A stretch of 64,000 nucleotides of DNA from assembly GCF_003862495.1 (NCBI RefSeq), contig NZ_RRCH01000014.1, positions 1-64,000 of the forward strand, written 5' to 3'. Made by a program: the position numbers and the translations under genes. Positions 45,030 to 54,608 of the stretch are shown piece by piece; position 1 is the stretch's first letter, and the number at the start of each line of letters is the position of its first letter. The DNA is from Halocatena pleomorpha (GTDB taxonomy: Archaea > Halobacteriota > Halobacteria > Halobacteriales > Haloarculaceae). The notes below the pieces were generated by a model, which saw only the letters and a program-made list of their open reading frames with translations, searched no databases and had not been told where the DNA came from.

Positions 45030-45710
45030 TCATCGTCGAGCCGCCACTCGCATCACCAACTGGAGAACGTGAACGAACACACCAGCGACCGCAATGTAGA
45101 CGCCGATCGTTTGCAGTGCGACGGAGGCGTTTCGTTCATCACGCACCTGCCAGACTTCCCACCCGAGTCGGAGCAGGAAGCCGAGGAAGATCAGGAAGAA
45201 ACCCACAATCAGGACGGGCGGGAAGACTGTTCCGATCGCAATCGCCACGACACCGCCGAGAAACGAGTAGTTAGCGCCGGTTCCCCAACTCTCGAACGTC
45301 TTCGACCGGGCGTAAACGTAGCCCGAAATCACCGCGGTGAGCATGGCAACGATGATCGCAGTCACAATGAGGATCAGCAATTGACGCTCCCGAGGCGCGA
45401 TCGAGAGCACCCCTGCCCCGAAGATTCCGAAGGCGAGTTGCAAGATCACTAGTCCAACCACGGCAAGACCCACGTTGTTGCTATTGATACCCCGCTCTGC
45501 AATCACCTCACCGCCCACGATCGCTGCGCCGTACACCAGAACGCCGATAATCGGAACCGCAAACAGGTAGTTGTTGATTGCTGCGAGTGGCGTCACGACG
45601 AAGACGTACATCAATAGGGCGTTGATCGCCATCAGGGCGCTTGCGCCACCGATGATCCGTGCTTCACGACTTGAGAGACCGAATAACCCCTGGGTCTCGA
45701 CAGTGCTCAT
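45030..45710 (-). CDS. Multi-pass membrane protein of unknown function
   Basis: 226 residues with seven hydrophobic segments and short loops: SALMAINALLMYVFVVTPL, FAVPIIGVLVYGAAIVGG, VGLAVVGLVILQLAFGIFG, LLILIVTAIIVAMLTAVISGYVY, FLGGVVAIAIGTVFPPVLIVGF and VYIAVAGVFVHVLQLVM. The MSTVETQGLFGLSSREARIIGGA opening and seven-helix layout recall Bax1-inhibitor-like membrane proteins of haloarchaea, which is a weak guess. It faces the ABC operon's ATPase gene convergently. Confidence 0.7.
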   Translation of the reverse strand: MSTVETQGLFGLSSREARIIGGASALMAINALLMYVFVVTPLAAINNYLFAVPIIGVLVYGAAIVGGEVIAERGINSNNVGLAVVGLVILQLAFGIFGAGVLSIAPRERQLLILIVTAIIVAMLTAVISGYVYARSKTFESWGTGANYSFLGGVVAIAIGTVFPPVLIVGFFLIFLGFLLRLGWEVWQVRDERNASVALQTIGVYIAVAGVFVHVLQLVMRVAARR

Positions 45711-45838
45711 ATCTTGTTCCTACGCCGTCGGCCCCGAAAAGTGTACCCTCGTGCTCTGTGTTTGGTGTCCGTACGCCGGTACTCCTTAGCTGAGTCGGGA
45801 CGGAATCCGTGCAGAACGGTGGTACAGCGTCTCGTTAA

Positions 45839-45940
45839 CTAAACCGGACTCGGTAACTGCAAGGTAAATGATTGATAAATTAACAAAGCTCCGAACAACG
45901 CCATTCCTGTCCCAATCATCAGCTGGAGAAACGCTTTCAT
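45839..45940 (-). CDS. Small single-helix membrane protein
   Basis: 33 residues, MKAFLQLMIGTGMALFGALLIYQSFTLQLPSPV, a single hydrophobic segment (13-26 or so) with a short polar tail. The gene is too short for conventional ORF calling but such one-helix proteins, MxAxQLxIGxGLxLFGALLxYQS in form, are widespread in haloarchaea. I see no clear TATA box. Confidence is limited by size. Confidence 0.4.
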   Translation of the reverse strand: MKAFLQLMIGTGMALFGALLIYQSFTLQLPSPV

Positions 45941-46228
45941 CGTGCACTGTGTACCGCCGCGTAACACTTGAACCGCGCTAGTGCGATCTACTATCAAGCC
46001 ACCAACTACCACAAGCGTGATCCCGATCCCACCGCGTCGAACTACGAAATTCGAAACCAGTTCTGGTACGATGTTTGGTGTGTTCAGCCCGATCATACGC
46101 TGTGCTTTTGTTGTTTCTGCTTGTGTTTTTTTGTGTTGAGGTTCGGGATCGATCCACGGCTGATCTGCACCGTTCGACTGCGCAAGCACTATCGTTATTC
46201 CGTTGAGTGCCGAATATCAGTTCGGTCT

Positions 46229-46990
46229 ATGTCTCCGTTGATCCACCGCCACAGCACGATCGTGCTTCAAGAATCGGGGGCATTGCGTCGGCTCAGCGCG
46301 TTCGGCCAGCAACTCGAACAAGCATTCGCACCAGCCAGAGCGATTCTCAAGCCGATCCTTTCGAATCAGATCGTCTTTGGTACCTGGATACTACTGGTGG
46401 TGTTGTCTGTCGGCGTCCTGTGGTGGGATATCAGAAAGCGCAATCAGGCACTCCCATCGCTGATGAAATTCGTCTGGACGCTCACTGTGCTGTACTCGGG
46501 TCCATTCGGACTCGCAATTTACTGGTATGCGGGCCGGACACAGATCAGTCGTGATTCGCTCTGGCGGCGTGGACTCCGCTCGGATTCACACTGTTACTCT
46601 GGCTGTGGGGCGGGTGAGATCGTCGGCATTACGATTGCACAGGGAATTCTCGCCCTCAGCACGCTGTGGGTTGTGGCAATCACCTTTGGCTTCGCCTATC
46701 TCTTTGGCTATGCGCTCAATATCGGACCACTCATGCAGGAGGGCGAATCGTTCGTGCAAGCCGCCAAAGACGCGCTTCTCAGCGAAACACCCAGTATCAC
46801 GATCATGGAAATCGCCGCGATCACGACCGATCTCCTTGTGGCGGGAACCGCGGGCATCACCAGCGTATTGTTCTGGATGGCACTCGCGTTCTCGCTGTCC
46901 ATCGGATTCATCGCTGCCTACCCGGTCAATGCGGGCTTGATCGCCGTCGGCGTCAAAGAAGGCATGATGAACCCACAGAAGATGTCCTGA
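46229..46990 (+). CDS. DUF4396 family membrane protein
   Basis: 253 residues. After a 50-residue amphipathic leader come TWILLVVLSVGVLWWDI, WTLTVLYSGPFGLAIYWYAGR, a Cys-rich loop SHCYSGCGAGEIVGITIAQG, and then four more helices. The SGPxGLxxYWxxGR and HCxxGCxxGxI motifs match DUF4396, a membrane family with possible copper or metal binding through the Cys/His loop. The final YPVNAGLIAVGVKEGMM is the family's usual end. I start at the ATG at 46229, where the downstream sequence matches. It is monocistronic here. Confidence 0.85.
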   Translation: MSPLIHRHSTIVLQESGALRRLSAFGQQLEQAFAPARAILKPILSNQIVFGTWILLVVLSVGVLWWDIRKRNQALPSLMKFVWTLTVLYSGPFGLAIYWYAGRTQISRDSLWRRGLRSDSHCYSGCGAGEIVGITIAQGILALSTLWVVAITFGFAYLFGYALNIGPLMQEGESFVQAAKDALLSETPSITIMEIAAITTDLLVAGTAGITSVLFWMALAFSLSIGFIAAYPVNAGLIAVGVKEGMMNPQKMS

Positions 46991-47135
46991 GCAGGTAGCA
47001 GCACTATTCGTTTCTTGATACCGAATAGTGTGGAAGATCAATACACAGACGACCAAACACGAATCGCTTGACGGCGTAGCCACACTGGTCTTAGCAACAC
47101 AGAGCTTCTTGACGGTGGTTATAGTATGTAGTCCT

Positions 47136-48530
47136 ATGCGGAGCCATGACCTCATTGTACTCGGTGGCGGGACGGGCAACGTCGTCGCGTCTGCGGCAGC
47201 CGACGCAGGACTCGATGTGGCGCTCATCGAGCGTGGCCGGCTCGGCGGTACCTGTCTCAATCGAGGCTGTAATCCCTCGAAGAAGCTCATTCATCACGCA
47301 GACATCGTCGAGACGGTACGGCAAGCGAATTCCTTCGGTATCGACGCGTCGCTGGATAGTATTGCGTTCGCAGACATCGTCGATACGGTTACTACCACCA
47401 TCACCGAAGCGGCGGAACACAAGGCTGAGCGCGCCCGTGAAAACGATAACATCACGTTCTACCAGACAGATGGCCGATTTGTCGACGAGCACGTGGTTGA
47501 AGTAGGTCCTGACAATCAGGGAGACCTCTTGACCGCTGAGAAAATAGTGCTTGCGGGTGGTTCACGACCGTTGCTCTCCGACTCGATCGACGGTATTGAC
47601 GACGTGGAGTTTTTGACTAGCGCCGAGGCTCTTCGCGTCCAAGAGCGATTCGACCGGCTCGTCGTCGTCGGCGGTGGGTACATCGCGGTGGAAATGAGCC
47701 ACTTCTTCGGCGCGATGGGGACGGATGTCGTCATCGTCGGTCACGGGGAGGTGCTCGCTGACCGTGAAGACCGGGACATCGCTGAGCGATTGACTGCTGT
47801 GTATGATGATAAACACGAACTCCATTTGGGCTACACGGCGACGCGGTTCGAATCAGATGGGGGTACAAAGATCGTGACTGCCGAGTCCGACGAGGGGGAC
47901 GCGATCGAGGTTGTGGGCGACCACCTGTTGGTCGCTACCGGTCGCAGACCGAACTCCGATCGTTGGAACGTCGAGGCGGCGGATCTGAGGACGACCGATA
48001 CGGGTTTCGTCCAGACGAACGAGTATTTGGAGACCTCCACAGACGGAGTATGGGCCATCGGTGACATCGCGGGCAACTACATGTTCAAACACTCGGGTGA
48101 CAAAGAAGCCGAGTACGTCGTTGAGAACGCAGTCAACGGGAACCGACAGCCCGTCGAATATCCTGGGATGGCTCACGCCATTTTCGGAGCACCACAGATC
48201 GCTAGCCTCGGCAAAACCGAGTCAGAAGTCCAAGACAGTGGCCGCGATTATGAAATCGGCACGTTCGCGTATGACGATACAGCCCTCGGCGCAGTCTTAG
48301 AAGCCGATGTCGGATTTGCGAAGGCCATCATTGGAAACGATGGGGACGTGCTCGGCTTCCACATCATCGGTCCGCACGCGTCACTGCTCATCCACGAGGT
48401 GAGTACTGCTGTCGCGGCCGGTGCTGACGCCACCTCGATCGCTGAAACGATCCACGTCCATCCTGCGCTGTCGGAGGTCGTTCAAGGGGCATTCCGAGAT
48501 GTTCGAGATGTCGCCCCGTCCGGTATTTGA
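47136..48530 (+). CDS. FAD-dependent pyridine nucleotide-disulfide oxidoreductase
   Basis: 464 residues from the ATG at 47136. The FAD motif GGGTGNVVASAA is near the N-terminus, followed by the redox disulfide in GGTCLNRGCNPSKK. A second nucleotide motif, VVVGGGYIAVEMSHFFGAMG, binds NAD(P)H. GVWAIGDIAG is the FAD ribityl site, and HVHPALSEVVQ carries the catalytic His/Glu pair of the dihydrolipoamide dehydrogenase/mycothione reductase group. It reduces a disulfide with NAD(P)H. In haloarchaea bis-gamma-glutamylcystine reductase belongs to this branch, so that is a candidate, as is dihydrolipoyl dehydrogenase. Start choice follows family alignment. Confidence 0.9.
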   Translation: MRSHDLIVLGGGTGNVVASAAADAGLDVALIERGRLGGTCLNRGCNPSKKLIHHADIVETVRQANSFGIDASLDSIAFADIVDTVTTTITEAAEHKAERARENDNITFYQTDGRFVDEHVVEVGPDNQGDLLTAEKIVLAGGSRPLLSDSIDGIDDVEFLTSAEALRVQERFDRLVVVGGGYIAVEMSHFFGAMGTDVVIVGHGEVLADREDRDIAERLTAVYDDKHELHLGYTATRFESDGGTKIVTAESDEGDAIEVVGDHLLVATGRRPNSDRWNVEAADLRTTDTGFVQTNEYLETSTDGVWAIGDIAGNYMFKHSGDKEAEYVVENAVNGNRQPVEYPGMAHAIFGAPQIASLGKTESEVQDSGRDYEIGTFAYDDTALGAVLEADVGFAKAIIGNDGDVLGFHIIGPHASLLIHEVSTAVAAGADATSIAETIHVHPALSEVVQGAFRDVRDVAPSGI

Positions 48531-48645
48531 ACTCGTTGTCAACGACGGATACGGGACGCGCTGATGAACGGGCGCGTTCACGGTCGTCACATACCGGTAC
48601 GCTACAGAGATACATTTTTCTTCCCATCGATCCTTTCTCCGAAGG

Positions 48646-49983
48646 ATGATCGAGAATCGATCAGGACTGACCACAACGCCGGCCCACGATGTTGCGCTCG
48701 GATGTATCGAATCAGGAATCACGGCTGCACACCCACGAAACGTTATCAAAAACACAGTTTCAGTAACGGACGACACCCTCCGTATCAGGCAGGACTCATA
48801 CGATTTGAACGACTATTCGGAGGTGCTGATCCTCGGAGGCGGCAAGGCGGCCGGACAAATGGCCGATGTATTGGAACCGTTGCTTAATGATCATCTCACC
48901 GGTGGCGTCGTGGTGACAAACGATCCAACGGCGACGGCTCGTGTAACGATGTTCGAAGGGAACCACCCTGTTCCAGACGCAGGCGGCGTCAAAGGGACAA
49001 AACGACTACTCGAACTGGCTGAGGAAGCTGATGAACGGACTCTCATTCTGACGGCCATCACTGGCGGCGGAAGCGCACTCCTAGCGGCCCCGACCGATAC
49101 GATTTCACTAGCTGACCTCCAAGCAGTCACCGACGAACTGCTAGCCGGTGGAGCGACGATCCACGAGATCAACGTCCTTCGAAAGCACCTTTCGAAGATC
49201 AAAGGCGGACGACTCGCTCGGGTTGCCGCTCCGGCGACTGTTGTGGGACTGATCGTCAGCGATGTCGTCGGTGACGATCCCGATATCATCGCCAGCGGGC
49301 CGCTCACCCCGGACGCGTCGACGTTCCAAGACGCGATCGATATCATCAATGCGTACAGGCTGTCCGTTCCTGAAAGCGTTGACAGACATCTCGCAGCTGG
49401 TGTCGACGGAACGATTCCGGAGACCCCCCATCCGGGGGCGGCGTTTTTCGAAACCGTCCACGAATACGTCCTTGCGAGCGGGCGGACTGCAGTAGAAGCC
49501 GCTCGTCAGGAGGCTCAACAACGAGGATACGAAACGATCGTTCTCTCTTCACGAGTGCGGGGTGAGGCGAGTGAGGTTGCGAAGACGTACATCGCTATTG
49601 CAGAGGAGGTCAGGGCGACGGGAACACCGGTCGCTCCCCCCGCAGTCGTGCTTGCGGGTGGCGAGACGACCGTTACATTACAAGGAGACGGAAATGGGGG
49701 ACCGAACCAAGAGCTTGCACTGAGTGGAAGTCTTGAACTGACTGATGCAGATACCGTCGTCGCCAGCGTCGATACAGACGGTATAGACGGCGCATCGGAC
49801 GCTGCTGGGGCTATCGTCGATAGCGAAACGGCGACACCGCCCGAGGCTGCTCGTTCCGCGCTTGCGGACAACGACGTGTATCCGTTTCTTGACGCCGCAG
49901 AAGCGCTGGTACACACTGGGCCGACAGGGACGAACGTCAACGACATCCAGGTCATCGTTATCGACGATGATTGTGACGAATAA
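48646..49983 (+). CDS. Glycerate 2-kinase (DUF4147/MOFRL family)
   Basis: 445 residues, the normal length. N-terminal DUF4147 domain: LGCIESGITAAHPRNVIKNTV, then VLILGGGKAAGQMAD, NHPVPDAGGVKGTKRLLELAEEADERTLIL and ITGGGSALLAAPTDTISLADLQ. C-terminal MOFRL domain: AVVLAGGETTVTLQGDGNGGPNQELALS, VDTDGIDGASDAAGAIVDSETA, with the TGPTGTNVNDIQVIVI end. The enzyme phosphorylates D-glycerate to 2-phosphoglycerate, as in the semi-phosphorylative Entner-Doudoroff and serine/glyoxylate routes. The disulfide reductase just upstream (115-bp gap) shares orientation but not an obvious pathway. Confidence 0.94.
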   Translation: MIENRSGLTTTPAHDVALGCIESGITAAHPRNVIKNTVSVTDDTLRIRQDSYDLNDYSEVLILGGGKAAGQMADVLEPLLNDHLTGGVVVTNDPTATARVTMFEGNHPVPDAGGVKGTKRLLELAEEADERTLILTAITGGGSALLAAPTDTISLADLQAVTDELLAGGATIHEINVLRKHLSKIKGGRLARVAAPATVVGLIVSDVVGDDPDIIASGPLTPDASTFQDAIDIINAYRLSVPESVDRHLAAGVDGTIPETPHPGAAFFETVHEYVLASGRTAVEAARQEAQQRGYETIVLSSRVRGEASEVAKTYIAIAEEVRATGTPVAPPAVVLAGGETTVTLQGDGNGGPNQELALSGSLELTDADTVVASVDTDGIDGASDAAGAIVDSETATPPEAARSALADNDVYPFLDAAEALVHTGPTGTNVNDIQVIVIDDDCDE

Positions 49984-50167
49984 TTCCGCATCCAGGGTAC
50001 ACGCCAGAGCGTCGGCGTTTCAGGCCGGCGGCAGGGACCTCCCAACCGACTCTAGGGTCGCAACCTTCTGTCACCAGCGATCCTGATTGGATGTCTAGTA
50101 CTGTTCTCTTCGACAGCAGACTCACATCGCTGATCAAATATCAGGATCTCACGCACGTATTAGTCGG

Positions 50168-51238
50168 CTACTCTACGTATTCCGTGTCGATCGGGTCCTC
50201 GATATCACCCATAACCGACTCCAGAAGATCCGTCACGGTGACCATCCCGAGAACCTCGCCGTCCTCGATAACGAGTGCGAGTTCCTGATTTTCGGTTTGG
50301 AACTGATCGATAGCGTCACTCACGTCGACATCCGGCGAAAGGGTCATCGGCGGAGCTGCTAGCTTCGTGAAGTCAATATCGTCTCCTGTCAGTTCGTCAC
50401 GGTACCTGACTAAGATCGGAAAATACACGATTCCGTGAAACGCAGTCAGCTCGCTACCAACTAGTGGATAGCGCGTATGCGGACTTTCCTCCATCTTACG
50501 GAAGTTCTCTTCGATATCGTCTTCTGTAGAGAGGGCGATGATATCGTTTGCAGGGATCATAACCTCACGAACGGGTCGCTCACCGATAACGAGTGCATTC
50601 ATTACTTCGTTTCGGCGTTCCTCGGAGAGGTCGCCCTCGTCGAGAAGCGACCCGAGTCGGTTCCGCAGTTCGGCCCGGGACTCGATAACGTCTTCTTCGG
50701 TTTCAAGCCACGCGCCAGTCATTTGGATGCCGAATAGTTTAAGCGTCCATTTCGCGATCCAGTCACCGAGTGTGATGATCGGGGAGATCGTCCGGTTAAA
50801 CCAGTACAGTGGTGTCGCGCCGTATCGACACACCATTCGTGACCGTTCAACACCGAGGTACGTCGGCGTCTGTTCCCCGTGCGTCAAGTGGAGGAGGTTG
50901 ATGATGAGAAACGCGATGATCCCCCCTAAGCCAATAGCTGCCAACACCGTGTTTTCGAACAGTGGCTCGAAGATGGCTGCTAACGCGGGTTCAGCGACGA
51001 TTCCGACCGCGATACTCGACGCCGTAATGCCGACCTGACACGTTGTCAAATATATCTCAAGATTCTGTGTCATCTCCCACGCTCGTTCTAACGCCTGGTG
51101 ACCGTCCCCCACGAATTCCTCCTCGCTGAACTGTCGCGCTCGGGTGAGCGCGAACTCGATCGCAACGAAAAACCCGTTTGACAAAATGAGAAGCAGTCCC
51201 ACAACGAGACGAAGTCCGATTTCAACCGAGTTCATCAA
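50168..51238 (-). CDS. CNNM-type transporter (DUF21 plus tandem CBS domains)
   Basis: 356 residues. The N-terminal DUF21 membrane domain spans about 1-190: LVVGLLLILSNGFFVAIEFALTRAR, then WEMTQNLEIYLTTCQVGITASSIAVGIVAEPALA and IAFLIINLLHLTHGEQTPTYLGV, with the EQTPTYLG motif (usually GExxPK). Two CBS domains follow: VREVMIPANDIIALSTEDDIEENF ... TRYPLVGS and LSPDVDVSDAIDQFQTENQELALVIEDGEVLGMVTVTDL. CNNM/CorC-type proteins carry Mg2+ or other ions and may sense ATP through the CBS pair. The C-terminal corC domain is missing, as in other short members. It is followed 66 bp later on the same strand by the stress protein gene. Confidence 0.9.
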   Translation of the reverse strand: MMNSVEIGLRLVVGLLLILSNGFFVAIEFALTRARQFSEEEFVGDGHQALERAWEMTQNLEIYLTTCQVGITASSIAVGIVAEPALAAIFEPLFENTVLAAIGLGGIIAFLIINLLHLTHGEQTPTYLGVERSRMVCRYGATPLYWFNRTISPIITLGDWIAKWTLKLFGIQMTGAWLETEEDVIESRAELRNRLGSLLDEGDLSEERRNEVMNALVIGERPVREVMIPANDIIALSTEDDIEENFRKMEESPHTRYPLVGSELTAFHGIVYFPILVRYRDELTGDDIDFTKLAAPPMTLSPDVDVSDAIDQFQTENQELALVIEDGEVLGMVTVTDLLESVMGDIEDPIDTEYVE

Positions 51239-51304
51239 CTGTGTGTATTGGGGTGGAGACTAAATAAGCCCAGGAAATCATCACTGTATTCACGAGAGTC
51301 GGGG

Positions 51305-52174
51305 CTACTCTGACTCTGCGAGGGTGATGACCGGAACCGGCGCAGAACGAACCGTCTTTTCAGCCACGCTTCCAAGCAGGATTCGATCGGTTCCGTGTTT
51401 TCCTGTCGTTCCCATCACGACAGCGTGGATATCGTTCGATTCGATACAGTCACGGATCGCCTCGACAGGCGTCCCGCGTTCAATGTGTTGTACCGTATCC
51501 CCAATCCCATATTCCTCTGCCTCTGAGATGATGTCCGTGACGGCGTTGAGTGCAACCTGTTCGCTGTCCTGTTCGGTACCAACAGACCGAACACTCAGAC
51601 CGACCTCTGTCTCGTCTACGACGGAGAGGACGTGAACGACTGCGTCGAGGGACGCCGCAAGCAGGAGCCCGTGGGCGGCGGCGCGAGTTGCTGCAGTACT
51701 TCCGTCCGTTGGAAGGAGAATCTTCTTGTAGGGAAATTTTAGTTGCTCATCGGGTTGCATCCGTGCTGTGAGGACAGGGACAGAAGAGAGCCGAACAACC
51801 TTCTCAGAAATACTCCCGATGAGGTAGCGTGAGATCCCTTCGCGGGCATGAGTGGGCAGCACGATCAAATCGTGCCCATAACGCTCGGCGTACTCGACGA
51901 TCGTCGGAGCCGGATTGCCCTGAACGACATCGGTGTCGTGCGTCACTCCGAGTGTGTGTAATGTCTTCGCCGCCTCATCAACGATCTTTTCACCCTGTTG
52001 AACGAGACCATCGACTACCCGACCGTTGACGACAGTGGCGCTGTCACGGCTCGTATCAGCGACATAGAGGATGTGAACGGTGGCGTCAGTTCGGTGGGCG
52101 ATTTCGCTCGTGTGGTGGAGTATCGACGCCGCTCCGTCACTACCGTCGAACGGGAGAAGGATGTTCTCGTACAT
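51305..52174 (-). CDS. Tandem universal stress protein (UspA x2)
   Basis: 289 residues with two UspA domains. Domain 1: MYENILLPFDGSDGAASILHH ... LIVLPTHAREGISRYLIGSISEKVVRLSSVPVLT. Domain 2: YKKILLPTDGSTAATRAAAHG ... VVMGTTGKHGTDRILLGSVAEKTVRSAPVPVIT. The second domain keeps the ATP-binding GxxGxxxxxxxxxGS motif; the first has a weaker form. Universal stress proteins bind ATP and help stress survival. Many haloarchaea encode several. Confidence 0.95.
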   Translation of the reverse strand: MYENILLPFDGSDGAASILHHTSEIAHRTDATVHILYVADTSRDSATVVNGRVVDGLVQQGEKIVDEAAKTLHTLGVTHDTDVVQGNPAPTIVEYAERYGHDLIVLPTHAREGISRYLIGSISEKVVRLSSVPVLTARMQPDEQLKFPYKKILLPTDGSTAATRAAAHGLLLAASLDAVVHVLSVVDETEVGLSVRSVGTEQDSEQVALNAVTDIISEAEEYGIGDTVQHIERGTPVEAIRDCIESNDIHAVVMGTTGKHGTDRILLGSVAEKTVRSAPVPVITLAESE

Positions 52175-52333
52175 CGATCGTGAAATGTTACGACAGCCAA
52201 GCCCTAAATAGTTTTATTCCTCATTGAGGTGGTATTTACTGATCGCGGCGTCCTATCCTTATCCGCCGATTGGTTCCTATCTGTATCGCAACTGAAATCG
52301 GCAATCAGGAACCAGCCGTAGCCGAGACACCCA

Positions 52334-52564
52334 TTAGCCCCCTGCTACTTCCGCGAGTGACAGTAAAAGCCCCGGAACAATCAGCAAGATGAGACCACCG
52401 ATGATCAGAGCGAGTGGAACGACGAGAAGCCCCATGTCCGTTAGCAACCAGAGCCCGAAACCACTAAGGAGAGCGAGAAGACCGATGAGGCGGAGGAGCC
52501 ATACAATAGCGCCTTCGATTTCTGACTCTGCGACTACGTCCGTGAGTTCGAGGATATCGTCCAT
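52334..52564 (-). CDS. Small membrane protein (two to three helices)
   Basis: 76 residues from the ATG at 52564. After an acidic N-terminal helix (DDILELTDVVAESEIEGAI) come VWLLRLIGLLALLSGFGLWLL and GLLVVPLALIIGGLILLIVPGLLLSL. This pattern of two closely spaced hydrophobic helices with short loops is common to small haloarchaeal membrane proteins; no family is recognised. In-frame ATGs at 52576 and 52630 add polar leader residues. It is the next minus-strand gene beyond the USP gene but lies upstream of it by about 160 bp. Confidence 0.6.
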   Translation of the reverse strand: MDDILELTDVVAESEIEGAIVWLLRLIGLLALLSGFGLWLLTDMGLLVVPLALIIGGLILLIVPGLLLSLAEVAGG

Positions 52565-52576
52565 TGACACGTACAT

Positions 52577-53071
52577 CTCATAGCTGTAGCACCATATACT
52601 TCGGTGCTCTCTGCCGTAACTGATAGCCACCCCGTTTCATATGAATCCGTGGTAGCGTTCGTCTGCGTGGCCTGCTTCCCTTACTGCCAACCCACCGGGT
52701 TAGCTTGAGCGTGTAAGACATCTATCCCTGTTTTGAACCAACCATTCTATATGTTGGTTATAGTACTATACCACGCTGCACACTATTGTTCACTAAGTTG
52801 ATATAGTCTGTTACGATGGAATCCATCAGTTCACCGTACCGGTAGGGTGACGGTGATCGGTTCATCGAAGTCGTTGGCTCGACTACCGACGGCCACTCGG
52901 ACCCGTGGATTCTGTGCCGAGAAAAACGCCAATCGGACAGGATTGGGGCTAGTGGTGACCCAACCGATTGCCTGAGAATGGTATCAACAAATCCATATGG
53001 ACTATAATAATATCTAAAATAACTAATTATCCAATATGTGATTTTGCCGTCCCGTATCCAAACTACTGATC
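52577..53071. other. Intergenic region with a C-terminal gene remnant and a hairpin
   Basis: 495 bp. The minus frame at about 52847-52945 reads VRLAFFSAQNPRVRVAVGSR, ANDFDEPITVTLPVR and stop, resembling the end of a protein but with no start. A 7-bp inverted repeat (AACCAAC 52736-52742, GTTGGTT 52753-52759) lies before it. I see no complete gene. Confidence 0.35.
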
Positions 53072-54505
53072 ATGCCCGAAGCAGGTCCACCTTCAACGGA
53101 AGAAATCGCTGCGGCGATTCCGGACGAAGCGAGCCAGACGTTTATCGACCGATTCCGGGGCGAGGTGATCCGTCCCGACGACCACGGATACGACGAAGCC
53201 CGGCAGATCTGGAACGGGATGATCGATAAGCGCCCAGCGATAATCGCCCAGTGTACCGGCGTCGCTGATGTCGTTGAGGCAGTGAATTTCGCCCGAGACA
53301 ATGACCTGCTCGTCGCAGTCCGTGGTGGCGGGCACAACGTCGCAGGGACTGCTCTCTGTGATGGTGGTATCGTCATCGATCTCTCCGAGATGAACGGTGT
53401 CCGCGTTGATTCTGAAGAGAAGACGGTTCGTGCCGGCGGTGGAGCGACTCTTGGTGATGTTGACCGAGAGACGCAGGTCTTCGGGCTGGCAACGCCCTTG
53501 GGCGTCGTATCGAAGACCGGAATCGCTGGACTGACCCTCAATGGCGGCGTCGGCCACCTCCGACGAAAACACGGATTGGCGTGTGACAGCCTCGAATCCG
53601 TTGATATCGTTACGGCCGACGGAGCGGTTCTGACAGCCGATCACGATCAACACGAGGACCTGTTCTGGGCACTACGCGGTGGTGGCGGAAATTTTGGCGT
53701 CGTTACGTCGTTCGAATACCGGCTTCATGCTGTCGGTCCCGACGTGTTCGGTCTTTTCGTGGTTCATCATGGAGACAACGCTGTCGAAGTCTTCCAGCAG
53801 TTCCGTGAGTACGCCGGCTCAGCCTCCGAGAACGCGAGCGTCCTCCCCTTCTATCTGTTCGTCCCTGACACCGAGGAGTTTCCAGAAGAAGCATGGGGTG
53901 AACCGGCGGTCGGAGTTCTGGGCTGTTATGTCGGAGCGATCGACGACGCTGAAGCGGAATTTCACTCGCTCCGATCGATCACTGATCCGATCGTCGACTT
54001 CAGTGGACGAATGCCGTATACGGAGTTGCAGACGCTGCTCGATGCCGACTATCCGGACGGGCGTCAGTACTACTGGAAGGCGACGTACGTAGACGAATTC
54101 ACCGACGATCTGCTCGATTTCGCCGTTCATCACGGCAATGAAAGCCCATCAGCACTGTCAACTGTCGATCTCTGGCATCTCGGTGGCGCGATCAGCGCCA
54201 GAACCCAAGACGCGACAGCTTTCTGGCACCGAGATAAGGATTTCATGCTTACCTTTGAGGCCAACTGGGATGATCCAGACATGAACGATGAAAACGTCGC
54301 GTGGGTTCGGGAGGGTATCGACGAAGTGCGGCGGCTAGAGGCGGCATCGGGTGGATACGGAAACTTTCCGGGATTCAACGAGGATCCCGGTCGGGCCATC
54401 TTCGGCGGAAACTACGACCGGCTTGTGGAGGTGAAGACCGAATACGATCCTGAGAACCTGTTTCGTTCGAATCAATACATCGCTCCCGACACCGATGGCG
54501 ATTAA
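53072..54505 (+). CDS. FAD-linked oxidoreductase (BBE-like, p-cresol methylhydroxylase superfamily)
   Basis: 477 residues. FAD-binding core: IIAQCTGVADVVEAVNFARDNDLLVAVRGGGHNVAG, with the histidine that can carry 8-alpha-linked FAD, and IVIDLSEMNGVRVDSEEKTVRAGGGATLGDVD. Then GGVGHLRRKHGLACDSLESVDIVTADGAVLTAD and FWALRGGGGNFGVVTSFEY. The C-terminal BBE block ends ANWDDPDMN ... YGNFPGFNEDPGRAIFGGNYDRLVEVKTEYDPENLFRSNQYI. It oxidises alcohols or sugars with O2 or another acceptor. Only one covalent FAD link seems possible, since the second Cys motif is changed. It is convergent with a cytochrome P450. Confidence 0.93.
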   Translation: MPEAGPPSTEEIAAAIPDEASQTFIDRFRGEVIRPDDHGYDEARQIWNGMIDKRPAIIAQCTGVADVVEAVNFARDNDLLVAVRGGGHNVAGTALCDGGIVIDLSEMNGVRVDSEEKTVRAGGGATLGDVDRETQVFGLATPLGVVSKTGIAGLTLNGGVGHLRRKHGLACDSLESVDIVTADGAVLTADHDQHEDLFWALRGGGGNFGVVTSFEYRLHAVGPDVFGLFVVHHGDNAVEVFQQFREYAGSASENASVLPFYLFVPDTEEFPEEAWGEPAVGVLGCYVGAIDDAEAEFHSLRSITDPIVDFSGRMPYTELQTLLDADYPDGRQYYWKATYVDEFTDDLLDFAVHHGNESPSALSTVDLWHLGGAISARTQDATAFWHRDKDFMLTFEANWDDPDMNDENVAWVREGIDEVRRLEAASGGYGNFPGFNEDPGRAIFGGNYDRLVEVKTEYDPENLFRSNQYIAPDTDGD

Positions 54506-54608
54506 CAAGCCGAATCATCCCGACGAACCCCGATTGTACACGACCGAACCGGCGTGGCTCATCGCTGAAGCTAGATGGAGTGAGACTACTCGGTCGGTGC
54601 ACTCCGTA